Assembly (NCBI RefSeq): GCF_008632955.1
Contig: NZ_CP043960.1
Span: 62,001-126,000, forward strand
Direction: 5' to 3'
Origin: Streptomyces tendae
GTDB taxonomy: Bacteria > Actinomycetota > Actinomycetes > Streptomycetales > Streptomycetaceae
Length of the DNA stretch: 64,000 nucleotides
The translations under genes and the position numbers were made by a program. Position 1 is the stretch's first letter. Every line of letters begins with the position of its first letter. Shown here piece by piece: positions 49,391 to 57,970 of the stretch. Below the pieces are notes generated by a model. That model was given only the letters and a program-made list of their open reading frames with translations, was not told the DNA's origin and did not search any database.

Positions 49391-50842
49391 ATGTCGCCTA
49401 CGGCATCAGGAAACAGTTCGGCCCAGACCCATCTCCCCGTCCCCGCACACTGGATCGACGGGCACTCAGTTCCAGTGGAAGGACACGGGCTTGCCGTGGT
49501 CAACCCGGCCACGGGCGAGGTGATCGCTTCGGTCCCCGAGGGCACAGCGGAGGATGTCGACCGTGCGGTCGATGCGGCCGCGGCGGCCTTCGCCGACTGG
49601 TCGACGACCGACCTTGCGCATCGGATCGCTCTCATGCGCCGGGTGGCCGAGGGCCTGCAGACCCGGCAGGAGGAACTCGCCGCCGTCATCACGGCGGAGA
49701 TCGGCGCGCCGATCTCGTTCTCCCGGCTGGCGCACGCGGGCTTCCCCGCCGAGGCCATAGCGGCGGCCATCACCGTGGCCGAGGAATACGTGTGGTCGGA
49801 GGAGGTGGGCAACTCCACCATCGTGCGTGAGCCGATCGGAGTCGTGGGAGCGATCACACCGTGGAACTTCCCCCTGCAGCAGGTCGTCAACAAGGTGGTC
49901 CCTGCTCTGCTGGCGGGCAACACCGTCGTTCTCAAGCCGTCCGAGGTGTCGCCGCTGTCGGCTCAGATATTCGCCGAGGTCACCGCACAAGCCGGCGTTC
50001 CGGCCGGTGTCTTCAACCTGGTGCACGGCACAGGAGCCGTCGTGGGTGAGGCGATCGCCCGCCACAGTGGCATCGCCATGGTGTCCTTCACCGGCTCCAC
50101 CATGGCGGGCAAGCGCGTTGCCGCCGTCGCCGCCGACACCGTCAAGCGGGTGTCCCTGGAACTCGGAGGCAAGGCCGCGCTCGTCGTCCTGCCCGAGGCC
50201 GACCTGGACGAAGCCGTCAGCCAGGGCCTCGCCAATGCGTGGGTCAACGGCGGTCAGGCCTGCGGCGCCTGGACGCGGATGCTGGTTCCGGCCGAGGCGC
50301 ACGACCGGGTGGTGGAGAAGCTGCGTGAAGCCGCCGCCGCGTACACGACGGGGGATCCCACTCGTGAGGAGACCGACCTGGGCCCCCTGGCCTCCGAAGC
50401 CCAGCGCCGACGGGTGAACGAGTACATCGAGAAGGGCATCGCCGACGGCGCCACGCTCGTGGTCGGGGGCCCGGACAGGCCGGAGGGCCTGGAAACCGGT
50501 GCCTACGTCAAGCCCACGATCTTCGCCGACGTGGATCCGGATTCCACCATCGCGCGGGAAGAGATCTTCGGGCCCGTCCTCACCGTCATCCCCTACACCG
50601 GCGACGACCAGGCCGTGGCCATCACCAACGACACCGTCTACGGCCTCAGCGCCGCGATCGCCGGCGACGGCGACCACGCACTGGCCCTGGCGCGACAGAT
50701 CCGGGCCGGCCAGGTCATCATCAACGGCGGGCAGTACAACTTCATGGCTCCCTGGGGCGGGTACAAGCAGTCCGGGAACGGCCGGGAGAACGGTCGCGCC
50801 GGCTTCGAGGAATACCTCGAGACGAAGGCCATCAGCGTCTGA
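49391..50842 (+). CDS. Aldehyde dehydrogenase
   Basis: This 483-residue NAD(P)-dependent aldehyde dehydrogenase has VGAITPWNFPLQQVVNKVVP, VSFTGSTMAGKRVA, SLELGGKAALVV with catalytic Glu E257, and NGGQACGAWTRMLVP with catalytic Cys C291. The C-terminal APWGGYKQSGNGRENG is standard. It oxidises aldehydes to acids in the cytoplasm; the substrate is unresolved. ATG is preceded by GAGAGGCCCGTCC. Motif-A sites suggest induction with the divergent cupin gene. Confidence 0.93.
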   Translation: MSPTASGNSSAQTHLPVPAHWIDGHSVPVEGHGLAVVNPATGEVIASVPEGTAEDVDRAVDAAAAAFADWSTTDLAHRIALMRRVAEGLQTRQEELAAVITAEIGAPISFSRLAHAGFPAEAIAAAITVAEEYVWSEEVGNSTIVREPIGVVGAITPWNFPLQQVVNKVVPALLAGNTVVLKPSEVSPLSAQIFAEVTAQAGVPAGVFNLVHGTGAVVGEAIARHSGIAMVSFTGSTMAGKRVAAVAADTVKRVSLELGGKAALVVLPEADLDEAVSQGLANAWVNGGQACGAWTRMLVPAEAHDRVVEKLREAAAAYTTGDPTREETDLGPLASEAQRRRVNEYIEKGIADGATLVVGGPDRPEGLETGAYVKPTIFADVDPDSTIAREEIFGPVLTVIPYTGDDQAVAITNDTVYGLSAAIAGDGDHALALARQIRAGQVIINGGQYNFMAPWGGYKQSGNGRENGRAGFEEYLETKAISV

Positions 50843-51174
50843 CACTGTCACGGTCCTCCTGTCCCGCACTGCCGATCATGCGGGTACAGGAGACCGGCCG
50901 GTCTCACTCGGCTCCGCAGGTGACGCCGAGAACGCGGATGCTCCCCGCTCCACTCAGCGAAACCGAAGTGCACTCCCTCGCCGGACCTGCGCGCCGGCAC
51001 CGCATCCGCGGTCGGGTGCGGAGAAATCTCGCGCAAGGCGGCACAGATCCGCGCCACCGCGCTGCCGCATCCATGAAGGGCGGCGCCCTGGGCCGGTTCC
51101 GGCACCACCGGGGTGGCTCACCGTCTCGGCAGAGAACTGTCAGCCGCTCCCCTCACCAGCTCGGAGAACGTTTC
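50843..51174. other. Intergenic gap before the MFS transporter
   Basis: No gene or motif is recognised in these 332 bases. An open frame continuing upstream of the transporter is arginine-rich and not family-like. Confidence 0.4.
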
Positions 51175-52635
51175 ATGCCCCAGCCCACCGCACGAACCCG
51201 TCACCAGTTCGTCTTCGCCGTACTCGCCGTGGGCATCCTGGCCTTTTCCCTCCTGCAATCGCTGCTCACCCCGGTGCTGGTCACCTTGCAGGAGGAACTG
51301 CACACCAGCCGCTCCACGGTGACGTGGGTGCTGACCGCCTACCTTCTGTCCGCATCGGTCTTCACCCCGATCATGGGAAGGGTTGGCGACATCCTTGGCA
51401 AGAAGCCCGTCTTCGTGGCCGCCCTGGTGGCCCTCTCCCTAGGCGCCCTGCTGGCAGCGCTGGCCTGGAACGTCGCAGTGCTGATAGCCGCACGGGTCAT
51501 CCAGGGCGTCGGGGGCGGGGTCCTCCCTCTGGCCTTCGGAGTACTCCGGGACGAGTTCCCACCGGAGAAGGTCTCCGGGGCGGTCGGGGCGATCGCCTCC
51601 CTGACGGCGGTCGGGGCCGGTACCGGGGTGGTGCTCGCGGGGCCGATCGTCAACACCCTGGACTATCACTGGCTGTTCTGGATCCCCATGGCCCTCACCG
51701 CCGTCGCCGCGGTCGCCGCCCACCTGGTGATCCCCAAATCCTCACCGCGCACCCCCGGGCGCATCAGCCCGCTACCCGCCCTGCTGCTGTCAGCATGGCT
51801 GGTGGCACTGCTCGTGGCACTCAGCAGAGCACCGAGTTGGGGCTGGGCCTCCGGGAAGACCATCGGCCTTCTCGTCTGCGCCGTCGTCGTCGCGGCGTCC
51901 TGGGTCCATGTGGAGAAGCGGTCCGCGGCTCCGCTGGTGGACATGCAGATGATGCGGCTTCCGGCGGTGTGGACCAACAATCTGGTCGGGCTGCTCATGG
52001 GCGTCAGCATGTACGCGCTCTTCGCCTTCGTGCCGCAGTTCGTCCAGACCCCCCGTTCCTCCGGCTACGGCTTCGGTGCCGGCGTCACCCAGTCGGGGCT
52101 GATCCTGCTTCCGCTCACCGTCATGATGTTCCTCAGCGGCATGGTCAGCGGCGGGATGACCGCACGGATCGGCGGCCGAGCCGTGATCGCGTGCGGTCTC
52201 CTGACCAGCCTTCTCGCTGTGGCCGTGCTCACCTTCGCGCACAGTGAGAAGTGGGAACTCTACGTCGCCACCGGGCTTTTGGGCGGAGGCTTCGGTCTCG
52301 CCTTCGCCGCGATGTCCAGCCTCATCGTCGGTGCCGTGCCGCCCGACCAGACCGGTGTCGCCAGTGGCATGAACACCAACATCCGCACCGTGGGCGGCTC
52401 CATAGGTGCCGCCCTGATGACCAGCGTCGTCACCACCGATCTCGCCCCGACGGGCCTGCCCCGGGAATCCGGCTACACCCACGGCTTCGGCATGCTCGGT
52501 GGAGCCCTCCTCATCGCGGTCCTCGCTGTCCTGCTGATGCCCCGGCCCAGCCGAAACAGTGGTACTCGTGTGTCCGCCCCCCCATTCTCGCCTCCCGTCG
52601 AAGCGGCACCGGCACCGACGACACCCGCCTCGTGA
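51175..52635 (+). CDS. MFS transporter (DHA2, drug:H+ antiporter type)
   Basis: This 486-residue transporter has about 14 membrane helices. TVTWVLTAYLLSASVFTPIM and GRVGDILGKKPVFVAALVAL (the loop motif with GD and R/K) mark the first half, and LIAARVIQGVGGGVLPLAFG is the antiporter motif C-like helix. It probably exports drugs or toxic metabolites. ATG 51175 is weakly supported by CGGAGAACGTTTC; the longer frame is rejected. Confidence 0.9.
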   Translation: MPQPTARTRHQFVFAVLAVGILAFSLLQSLLTPVLVTLQEELHTSRSTVTWVLTAYLLSASVFTPIMGRVGDILGKKPVFVAALVALSLGALLAALAWNVAVLIAARVIQGVGGGVLPLAFGVLRDEFPPEKVSGAVGAIASLTAVGAGTGVVLAGPIVNTLDYHWLFWIPMALTAVAAVAAHLVIPKSSPRTPGRISPLPALLLSAWLVALLVALSRAPSWGWASGKTIGLLVCAVVVAASWVHVEKRSAAPLVDMQMMRLPAVWTNNLVGLLMGVSMYALFAFVPQFVQTPRSSGYGFGAGVTQSGLILLPLTVMMFLSGMVSGGMTARIGGRAVIACGLLTSLLAVAVLTFAHSEKWELYVATGLLGGGFGLAFAAMSSLIVGAVPPDQTGVASGMNTNIRTVGGSIGAALMTSVVTTDLAPTGLPRESGYTHGFGMLGGALLIAVLAVLLMPRPSRNSGTRVSAPPFSPPVEAAPAPTTPAS

Positions 52636-52645
52636 AGTCCGCCTC

Positions 52646-52840
52646 ATGACGCAGCCGGAGACAGCACTCCAGCCGAGGAGGAAGAGACTCACCCGCCGTC
52701 AGCGGCGCGGTCCCTCACGCGGTGTCCAGTACGTCGTCCTCGTCGCGGCGGTGATCGCCTTCGCGGTCGCGGCCGACTGGGACCGGCTGCGCAACCAGCT
52801 CACCCAGCGTGCCCTCGCGGAGCACATGTTCCCGAAGTGA
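52646..52840 (+). pseudogene. Truncated N-terminus of an amino-acid ABC permease
   Basis: This 64-residue frame reads RKRLTRRQRRGPSRGVQYVV, LVAAVIAFAVAADWDRLRNQ and stops at HMFPK. Actinobacterial polar amino-acid ABC permeases begin this way, then continue for over 200 residues with a six-helix permease core that is absent here. It is therefore a stub, perhaps left by a deletion whose junction is near 52835. It lies just after the MFS gene. Confidence 0.65.
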
Positions 52841-52983
52841 TCACGCCGGCACCGAAGAACACCGTGCCGTGACCGAGGACCTCACGCCGCCGCAGCGGGT
52901 GCTCCGGCGCGGCAAGCCCGCCCGAGCAGGTCATCTCCCACCTCCGTCACGAACGCACCCTGGGCCTTCCTCTCCCTCCGGAA

Positions 52984-53016
52984 GGGGCCGGTGCTCGCGG
53001 TGCGGGCACCGGCCCC
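52984..53016 (-). terminator. Hairpin terminator after S8 protease 2
   Basis: GGGGCCGGTGC, an 11-base loop, then GCACCGGCCCC: perfect 11-bp stem 9 bp past the minus-strand stop at 53025. Confidence 0.8.
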
Positions 53017-53024
53017 GTGGGTCA

Positions 53025-56000
53025 TCAAAGGCCGAAGGCCCGGACGACAGTCTGCACGACGCCGCCGCCGTTGCGCTGCTTGGCCGTGACACGGACGGAC
53101 ACGTAGTCGGCTCGGTGCGGCGCGTTCAGGGATACGCGCCACGTGCCCTGCTTCTCCTTCAGGCCCTGGCGCTGCCAGGTGGCACCGTCGTCGTAGGAGA
53201 TCTCGAGCCCGAGCGAGGACGGGGCGTCATGCGGGGCGTCGCTGCCGAGCACTACCGGCGTGATGGCGAAGCGCCCTGTCCGCTTGGCCCGCCCCTCGCT
53301 GTCCAGCACCGTTTCGTAGTCCAGCTGGACCAGCGGGACGGCCTGCACGCCCTCGGCGGCGCCGGAGGTGAAACTCCACTCGGTGCGGGTTCTGGTGGAG
53401 TAGGGGGAGATCGCGCCGTCGTGCTCGGTGTCGACGACCAGCCGGTAAGCGCGCTTCTCGGGTGCCAGGTCACCCACACTGAGCGTGGGCCAGCCTTCGA
53501 CCTTGGTCAGTTGCCTGTCACCTTGGTAGAACGAGATCGCCTGGTACATGCCGGAACCGCCGCTGTGCGCGGAACCCGCGTCGCCGAATCCCTGGATGTA
53601 GGCGCTGAGTGCGTTCTCTCCCCGGAACGGGATCTCGTTGCCGATCAGGCGCGGCCGTGTGATGGGCCCGAACCAGCGGTCCTTGTGCACGCTGCCCGGC
53701 CGGTAGGTCAGCTGGTCGGTCTGGGAGTGCCCCCAGCCGTCCAGGGCGGCGGACTGCTGCCAGGTGATGCCGCTGCCCGCGGACACCCAGTCGGTGCGCC
53801 GCCCGGGGGCGACCGCCTCGACGGGCAGGGCGTTGGGTGACATGCCCTTGTACGGCGGGTAGTCGTAGACCGGGAAGTCCAGTCGCGACTCGGTGACCTG
53901 TCTTCCCGGAGGAGGTGCGAAGTCCAGGTCGATGCGGGCGAGCCTGCGGGGATCCGTCGTCGCGGACGGGTCCTCGGGCACTCGTCCGACGTGGTGGTCG
54001 ACGAGGTCGTAGAGGTACTTCGGCGTGGGGTGTGCCTCGACAGCCAGCCGGATGGTGTGCTTGTGCGCGGCGGCGATCTTCTTGATCAGCTCGCTGCCCT
54101 GGTCCCTTGTCGTGGAGGCAACCGGAATCGGCCCCGCCGAGACGCCGTCGGGGCTGCCATACCAGTCGCTTCCGCGGCCGATGCCGTCGTTGACCACCAG
54201 GAGCAGCGCGGCACCGGCACCGTGCGCAGCCGCTGCCTGATCGGTGGGCGCCACCGCGTCGCTGCTGCGGACGACCACGGCTTTGCCCCGGACGGACAGG
54301 CCGGCGTATTCCGCCGGTGACCCGGTGCCGGCGAAGACGGCGTCCAGGCGCGAAGTGCCATCGGTCATCGGCCGGGATCCCGGTTGTACGACCGGGTCTT
54401 CGAGGTGGAGACCCGGGGCGTTGACCTGAAGAGGCGGCTGTTCGGCCCGGATCCTGGTGGCGAAGACGAAGCTGCCCTTCGTCACCTTGTCCCCGGTCGG
54501 CAATGCCCACAGGCTGTCGTACGTGGCGGAGGGGCGGATCCTTTCCCGCAGGGCACTGCCGTCACTGGGGGTCGGAGTGCTCGAGGTGAAGGAGCGGTAC
54601 AGGTCGATCCTGCTGTGAACAACCGTCGTCGGGTGAGGCGTCGCCACCTTGACCTGCCGTGCCCGGGAGGCGTCGAGGCTCGCGTGCCGGTCGCCGGTCA
54701 GGTCCACTTCGGGAGCCGTGAGCACCGCGAGCCCGAGGGAGTGGCGTCCGTGAGTGCCTTGTACGTCCATCAGGGAGTGGACCATGTACGTACCGGGGGC
54801 CCAACGGCTGGTGTGTTTCCCGTCGGGGATCCACAGGAAGGTGGAGTGCCCGTCCGCACTCGTGATCTCGACCTCGCCGCTCACGGGACGGCCGGCGCGG
54901 TCCTTCAGGTCGATGGTGAGATTGTGCTTCTCGGATTCGACGGAGATGCCTACGGCCGTGTGCACTGCACCGGTTGCGTGCCGGGCCGTGACCTGGGCCG
55001 TGTACTGGCCTGCGGCAAGTCCTTTCGGGTCGACCACGATGCCGACCGTCGAGGTTCCGCGCGCCGGCACCGTGACATGGTCGGTCACGGTCGTGAACAC
55101 CTCCGCCGGCGAGTCGCCGCCGGCAACGGAAAGACGCAACTCGACGGGACGGTCGGTGGTGTTGGTGTAGGTGATCTCGCGTTCGATCGGCTGGGGCCGC
55201 GTACTGGGCGGCCAAGGTACGAGTCCCGCGTCGACGGATCCGGTCGCGACGACCTGATCGTGGCGATAGGCGGCTGCCACGTCCAGCCGACCGGTGCCCG
55301 CCTGGTAAGGCGTGAATCTCGGGGTGGGCACGCTGGTGCTCATCAGCGTGTCCTTGATCTGCCGCCCGGTCCACTGCGGGTGCTTCTGCGCCAGCACAGC
55401 CGCCGCCCCAGCTACATGAGGCGTCGCCATCGAGGTGCCGCTGTTCGAGTGGTAGTAGCCCTCGCCCCAGCTCATGTACTGGGAGCGCGCCGCCAGCACG
55501 TCCACGCCGGGAGCGGTCAGGTCGGGCTTGAGGGCGTCGTCGTTCATACGCGGTCCGGCACTGGAGAACTCGGCGAGCCGATCGGCCGTGTCCACCGCGC
55601 CGACGGTGAGCGCGGCGTCCGCCGTTCCCGGCGCGGCGAGGCTGTGCGGGCCAGGACCGTCATTGCCCGCGGCGACGACGAAGAGCGCGCCTGTCTCCGC
55701 ACTGAGCCGGTTCACGGCCTGGCTCATCGGGTCGTCCTGGGTGTGCCAACCACTGACGCCGAGGCTCATGCTGATCACCTTGGCATGCTGGGTGCGCGCC
55801 GCCCACTCCATGCCCGCGATGATTCCCGACACGGCGCCGGACCCGGAGTCGCCGAGCACCTTGGCCACCAGCAGGTCGGCGTCGGGGGCTACTCCCCGTT
55901 CCTTGCCGCCGGATGCGGCTCCCGTGCCGACGGCGGTGGATGCGGTGTGGGTGCCGTGTCCGTTGCGGTCGACGACGTCCTCACCGGGGACGAAGCTGCG

Positions 56001-56852
56001 CGACGCCACGATGCGGTCCGCGAGGTCTGGATGGGTGGTGTCCACCCCGCTGTCCAGGACGGCCACCCGCACCCCGGGGCCGGTGCCTCCGGCGGCCCAT
56101 GCGTCGGGGGCGCCGATCTGCGCAGTGGTGTCGGCGAGGGTCGCCTGTGCCTTGCTGTCGAGCCACACTCGGTCGACGTCGGCGGTGAAGCGTGGTGGTG
56201 CGCCAGAGGTGTCGGGGACGTCAACGGTCCTGCCCGCCGACGACCGGCCCGCGTCGGGTTCGCGGCCCGTCAGAGCCGACCAGAAGGCCGCGGCCTCGGA
56301 CCGGCTGGTGCGGACGGCTTCGCCGTGCACGGAAGGAAGCCTCAGCGTGGTCTCGGCGCCCGGCAGCGTGGCGTTGGGCGGGACTGGTGGCTGCGGTGTG
56401 ACGCCCCGCTTCAGCGCAGGAGAGTTCTTGGTGTGCGTCAGGATCAGAGGGAGTGCCTCGGAGTGGGCGTCGTCGTAGCCCTGTGCTGCCAATTGCGTGA
56501 CGTTGAAGAGCTGCTTGTCGAGCCGGCCGGTGGCGATGTAGGGCACCGCGTCGTCGGGGTAGACGTAAGTGTCGCCGTCCTCGGTGGCGATGCGCACCGA
56601 CCCCTGTGCGCCGGGTGGGCGCCGGACGTCCACCGAGGGGGCCGTCCGGCGAGGCGTCTGAGACATCGTCACCTTGTCGCCCGTGATCAGCGTTACTTCG
56701 AGGGGCGCACGGTGCGGGCCGCCGGGCTCGGCCGTCGTCACCGTGTTCGGTCGGGGAGGAGGAGCAGCGTGTGCCGTCACAGGCGTGATCATGGTGGCCG
56801 CAAGGACGGCGGCGAGCGATGCGGTCGATCTTCGAGTGGAGGATATGCGCAC
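53025..56852 (-). CDS. Secreted S8 (subtilisin-like) serine protease 2
   Basis: This 1275-residue subtilase has a signal peptide (RRSTASLAAVLAATMITPVT, cleavage near AHA) and a propeptide with VTLITGDKVTM and VDVRRPPGAQ. The triad is D267 in VAVLDSGVDTTHPDL, H299 in NGHGTHTASTAVG and S474 in NSGTSMATPHVAGAA. Later SVRGKAVVVRSSDAVAP resembles a protease-associated (PA) domain, followed by beta-rich C-terminal domains. It is extracellular. It is paralogous in layout to the protease at 40451. A CTTGACTTGACAA motif-A-like site lies 60-80 bp upstream of the ATG. Confidence 0.92.
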   Translation of the reverse strand: MRISSTRRSTASLAAVLAATMITPVTAHAAPPPRPNTVTTAEPGGPHRAPLEVTLITGDKVTMSQTPRRTAPSVDVRRPPGAQGSVRIATEDGDTYVYPDDAVPYIATGRLDKQLFNVTQLAAQGYDDAHSEALPLILTHTKNSPALKRGVTPQPPVPPNATLPGAETTLRLPSVHGEAVRTSRSEAAAFWSALTGREPDAGRSSAGRTVDVPDTSGAPPRFTADVDRVWLDSKAQATLADTTAQIGAPDAWAAGGTGPGVRVAVLDSGVDTTHPDLADRIVASRSFVPGEDVVDRNGHGTHTASTAVGTGAASGGKERGVAPDADLLVAKVLGDSGSGAVSGIIAGMEWAARTQHAKVISMSLGVSGWHTQDDPMSQAVNRLSAETGALFVVAAGNDGPGPHSLAAPGTADAALTVGAVDTADRLAEFSSAGPRMNDDALKPDLTAPGVDVLAARSQYMSWGEGYYHSNSGTSMATPHVAGAAAVLAQKHPQWTGRQIKDTLMSTSVPTPRFTPYQAGTGRLDVAAAYRHDQVVATGSVDAGLVPWPPSTRPQPIEREITYTNTTDRPVELRLSVAGGDSPAEVFTTVTDHVTVPARGTSTVGIVVDPKGLAAGQYTAQVTARHATGAVHTAVGISVESEKHNLTIDLKDRAGRPVSGEVEITSADGHSTFLWIPDGKHTSRWAPGTYMVHSLMDVQGTHGRHSLGLAVLTAPEVDLTGDRHASLDASRARQVKVATPHPTTVVHSRIDLYRSFTSSTPTPSDGSALRERIRPSATYDSLWALPTGDKVTKGSFVFATRIRAEQPPLQVNAPGLHLEDPVVQPGSRPMTDGTSRLDAVFAGTGSPAEYAGLSVRGKAVVVRSSDAVAPTDQAAAAHGAGAALLLVVNDGIGRGSDWYGSPDGVSAGPIPVASTTRDQGSELIKKIAAAHKHTIRLAVEAHPTPKYLYDLVDHHVGRVPEDPSATTDPRRLARIDLDFAPPPGRQVTESRLDFPVYDYPPYKGMSPNALPVEAVAPGRRTDWVSAGSGITWQQSAALDGWGHSQTDQLTYRPGSVHKDRWFGPITRPRLIGNEIPFRGENALSAYIQGFGDAGSAHSGGSGMYQAISFYQGDRQLTKVEGWPTLSVGDLAPEKRAYRLVVDTEHDGAISPYSTRTRTEWSFTSGAAEGVQAVPLVQLDYETVLDSEGRAKRTGRFAITPVVLGSDAPHDAPSSLGLEISYDDGATWQRQGLKEKQGTWRVSLNAPHRADYVSVRVTAKQRNGGGVVQTVVRAFGL

Positions 56853-57262
56853 GGGATCTCCAGAGTTGATGATTGATCAAATCCGATCACCCTGGAGCAA
56901 CCGTGTAAAGCACTTGACTTGACAATTATATTGGGTAGGGTGTCGCCACGAGGAGTCCGGCCTCGGGGAATTGTGTCGTGACATCCGCTGTCCGGGGTGC
57001 GCGGAGCAGGTGTGGGCTCACCACCGTACAAGCAGTGGCCGCCTGGGGTGCGGATCGCGGCGCAGGTCAGGGACAGGTGGGGCAGTGGGATCCCTGGCTC
57101 GTATTGGCACACCGGCAGTGCGCAGCGCGACCGTTGTAGGGATGGCTGAGCTACGGTAGGCCGGTCACTTACGGATTGACGGGGCTCTGCCGGGGGATGC
57201 GACGTCCGCCTTCTCCTTGCCGGGCGCCAACGACCGTCGGCCACACAGAGCGGGGGCTTCCG
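56853..57262. other. Intergenic gap between divergent secreted-protein genes
   Basis: Only the motif-A-like site near 56911 and its AT-rich flank stand out in these 410 bases. The ribosome-binding region of the small secreted protein is at the right end. Confidence 0.4.
56911..56929. promoter_or_regulatory. Motif-A-like site before S8 protease 2
   Basis: CACTTGACTTGACAATTAT, close to the site at 49286. It could instead be a -35 region (TTGACT or TTGACA). Confidence 0.4.
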
Positions 57263-57724
57263 GTGAGCTGGATCGACAGGATGAGAAGGCGGGTCCTACC
57301 CGTTGCGGCGGTGTGCGGGCTGGTGGCGGGTGCCATGTTCGGTGGGGCGGGTGCCGCGTCGGCGACCGACCCGGCCGACGCTCCCGCCGGCTATGCCGGT
57401 CCGTTCTCGTCGTGCAAGGGGACTGCGGTCACACGCATGCCTCTGTCGGACGGGGTGGGGTACCTCCAGGTCTGGTACGACGACGCGGGCAGCGGTACCT
57501 ACTGCGCGATGACCTTCGACAACCGGTCCGGATCGCACAACATGGAGATCCGCGTACGCCGCTACGTCTGGCAGACGTCCTGGTACGACAGGGGCTACTA
57601 CTCGACCTTCGCCGGAGGCGTCTACGTCTCCGGCGCCAACACCTACTGCGCTGAAGTCACCGGATGGGTGGAGGTCAACGGCACCAGGTACTCCGGGGGC
57701 GGCAGAGTCGGCTGCGACAATTGA
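57263..57724 (+). CDS. Small secreted protein, unknown function
   Basis: This 153-residue protein has RRRVLPVAAVCGLVAGAMFG as signal peptide with cleavage near ASA, and a mature part with three Cys (FSSCKGT, SGTYCAMTF, NTYCAEVTGWVEV) plus a final GCDN. Repeated aromatic beta strands (YLQVWYDDAGSG, VRRYVWQTSWYDRGYYS) suggest a compact disulfide-bonded beta domain, similar in type to Streptomyces spore- or surface-associated proteins. GTG 57263 is chosen; an ATG six codons later is possible. It is divergent from S8 protease 2, so it could be a substrate or inhibitor, but that is speculation. Confidence 0.75.
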   Translation: MSWIDRMRRRVLPVAAVCGLVAGAMFGGAGAASATDPADAPAGYAGPFSSCKGTAVTRMPLSDGVGYLQVWYDDAGSGTYCAMTFDNRSGSHNMEIRVRRYVWQTSWYDRGYYSTFAGGVYVSGANTYCAEVTGWVEVNGTRYSGGGRVGCDN

Positions 57725-57970
57725 GCGGTTCTTTCCAGCGGCGCAGTCAGTGCCCTCATAACCGGTCGGTCCCCTCCCGTAGGGCGGACAGCGGGCGTGA
57801 ATCGTGAGCGACGGTGCGGCATCGACGCCGTGGGTGGTGCGGTGGTTTCGTAGCGGAACCGTTGCGTGACGTAGCGGAGGCGGCGAAGACCAGTCGGTAC
57901 GCTCCCCTTTGGCCACCCGGCTCCGGAGTGGGCCGGACTGCTGCCAACCGAAAACAGGGGATGGGTCATC

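Noticed and set aside
54384..56876. 830-residue plus-strand open frame
   Set aside because: It is an antisense shadow of S8 protease 2, whose minus frame has a full catalytic triad and signal peptide.
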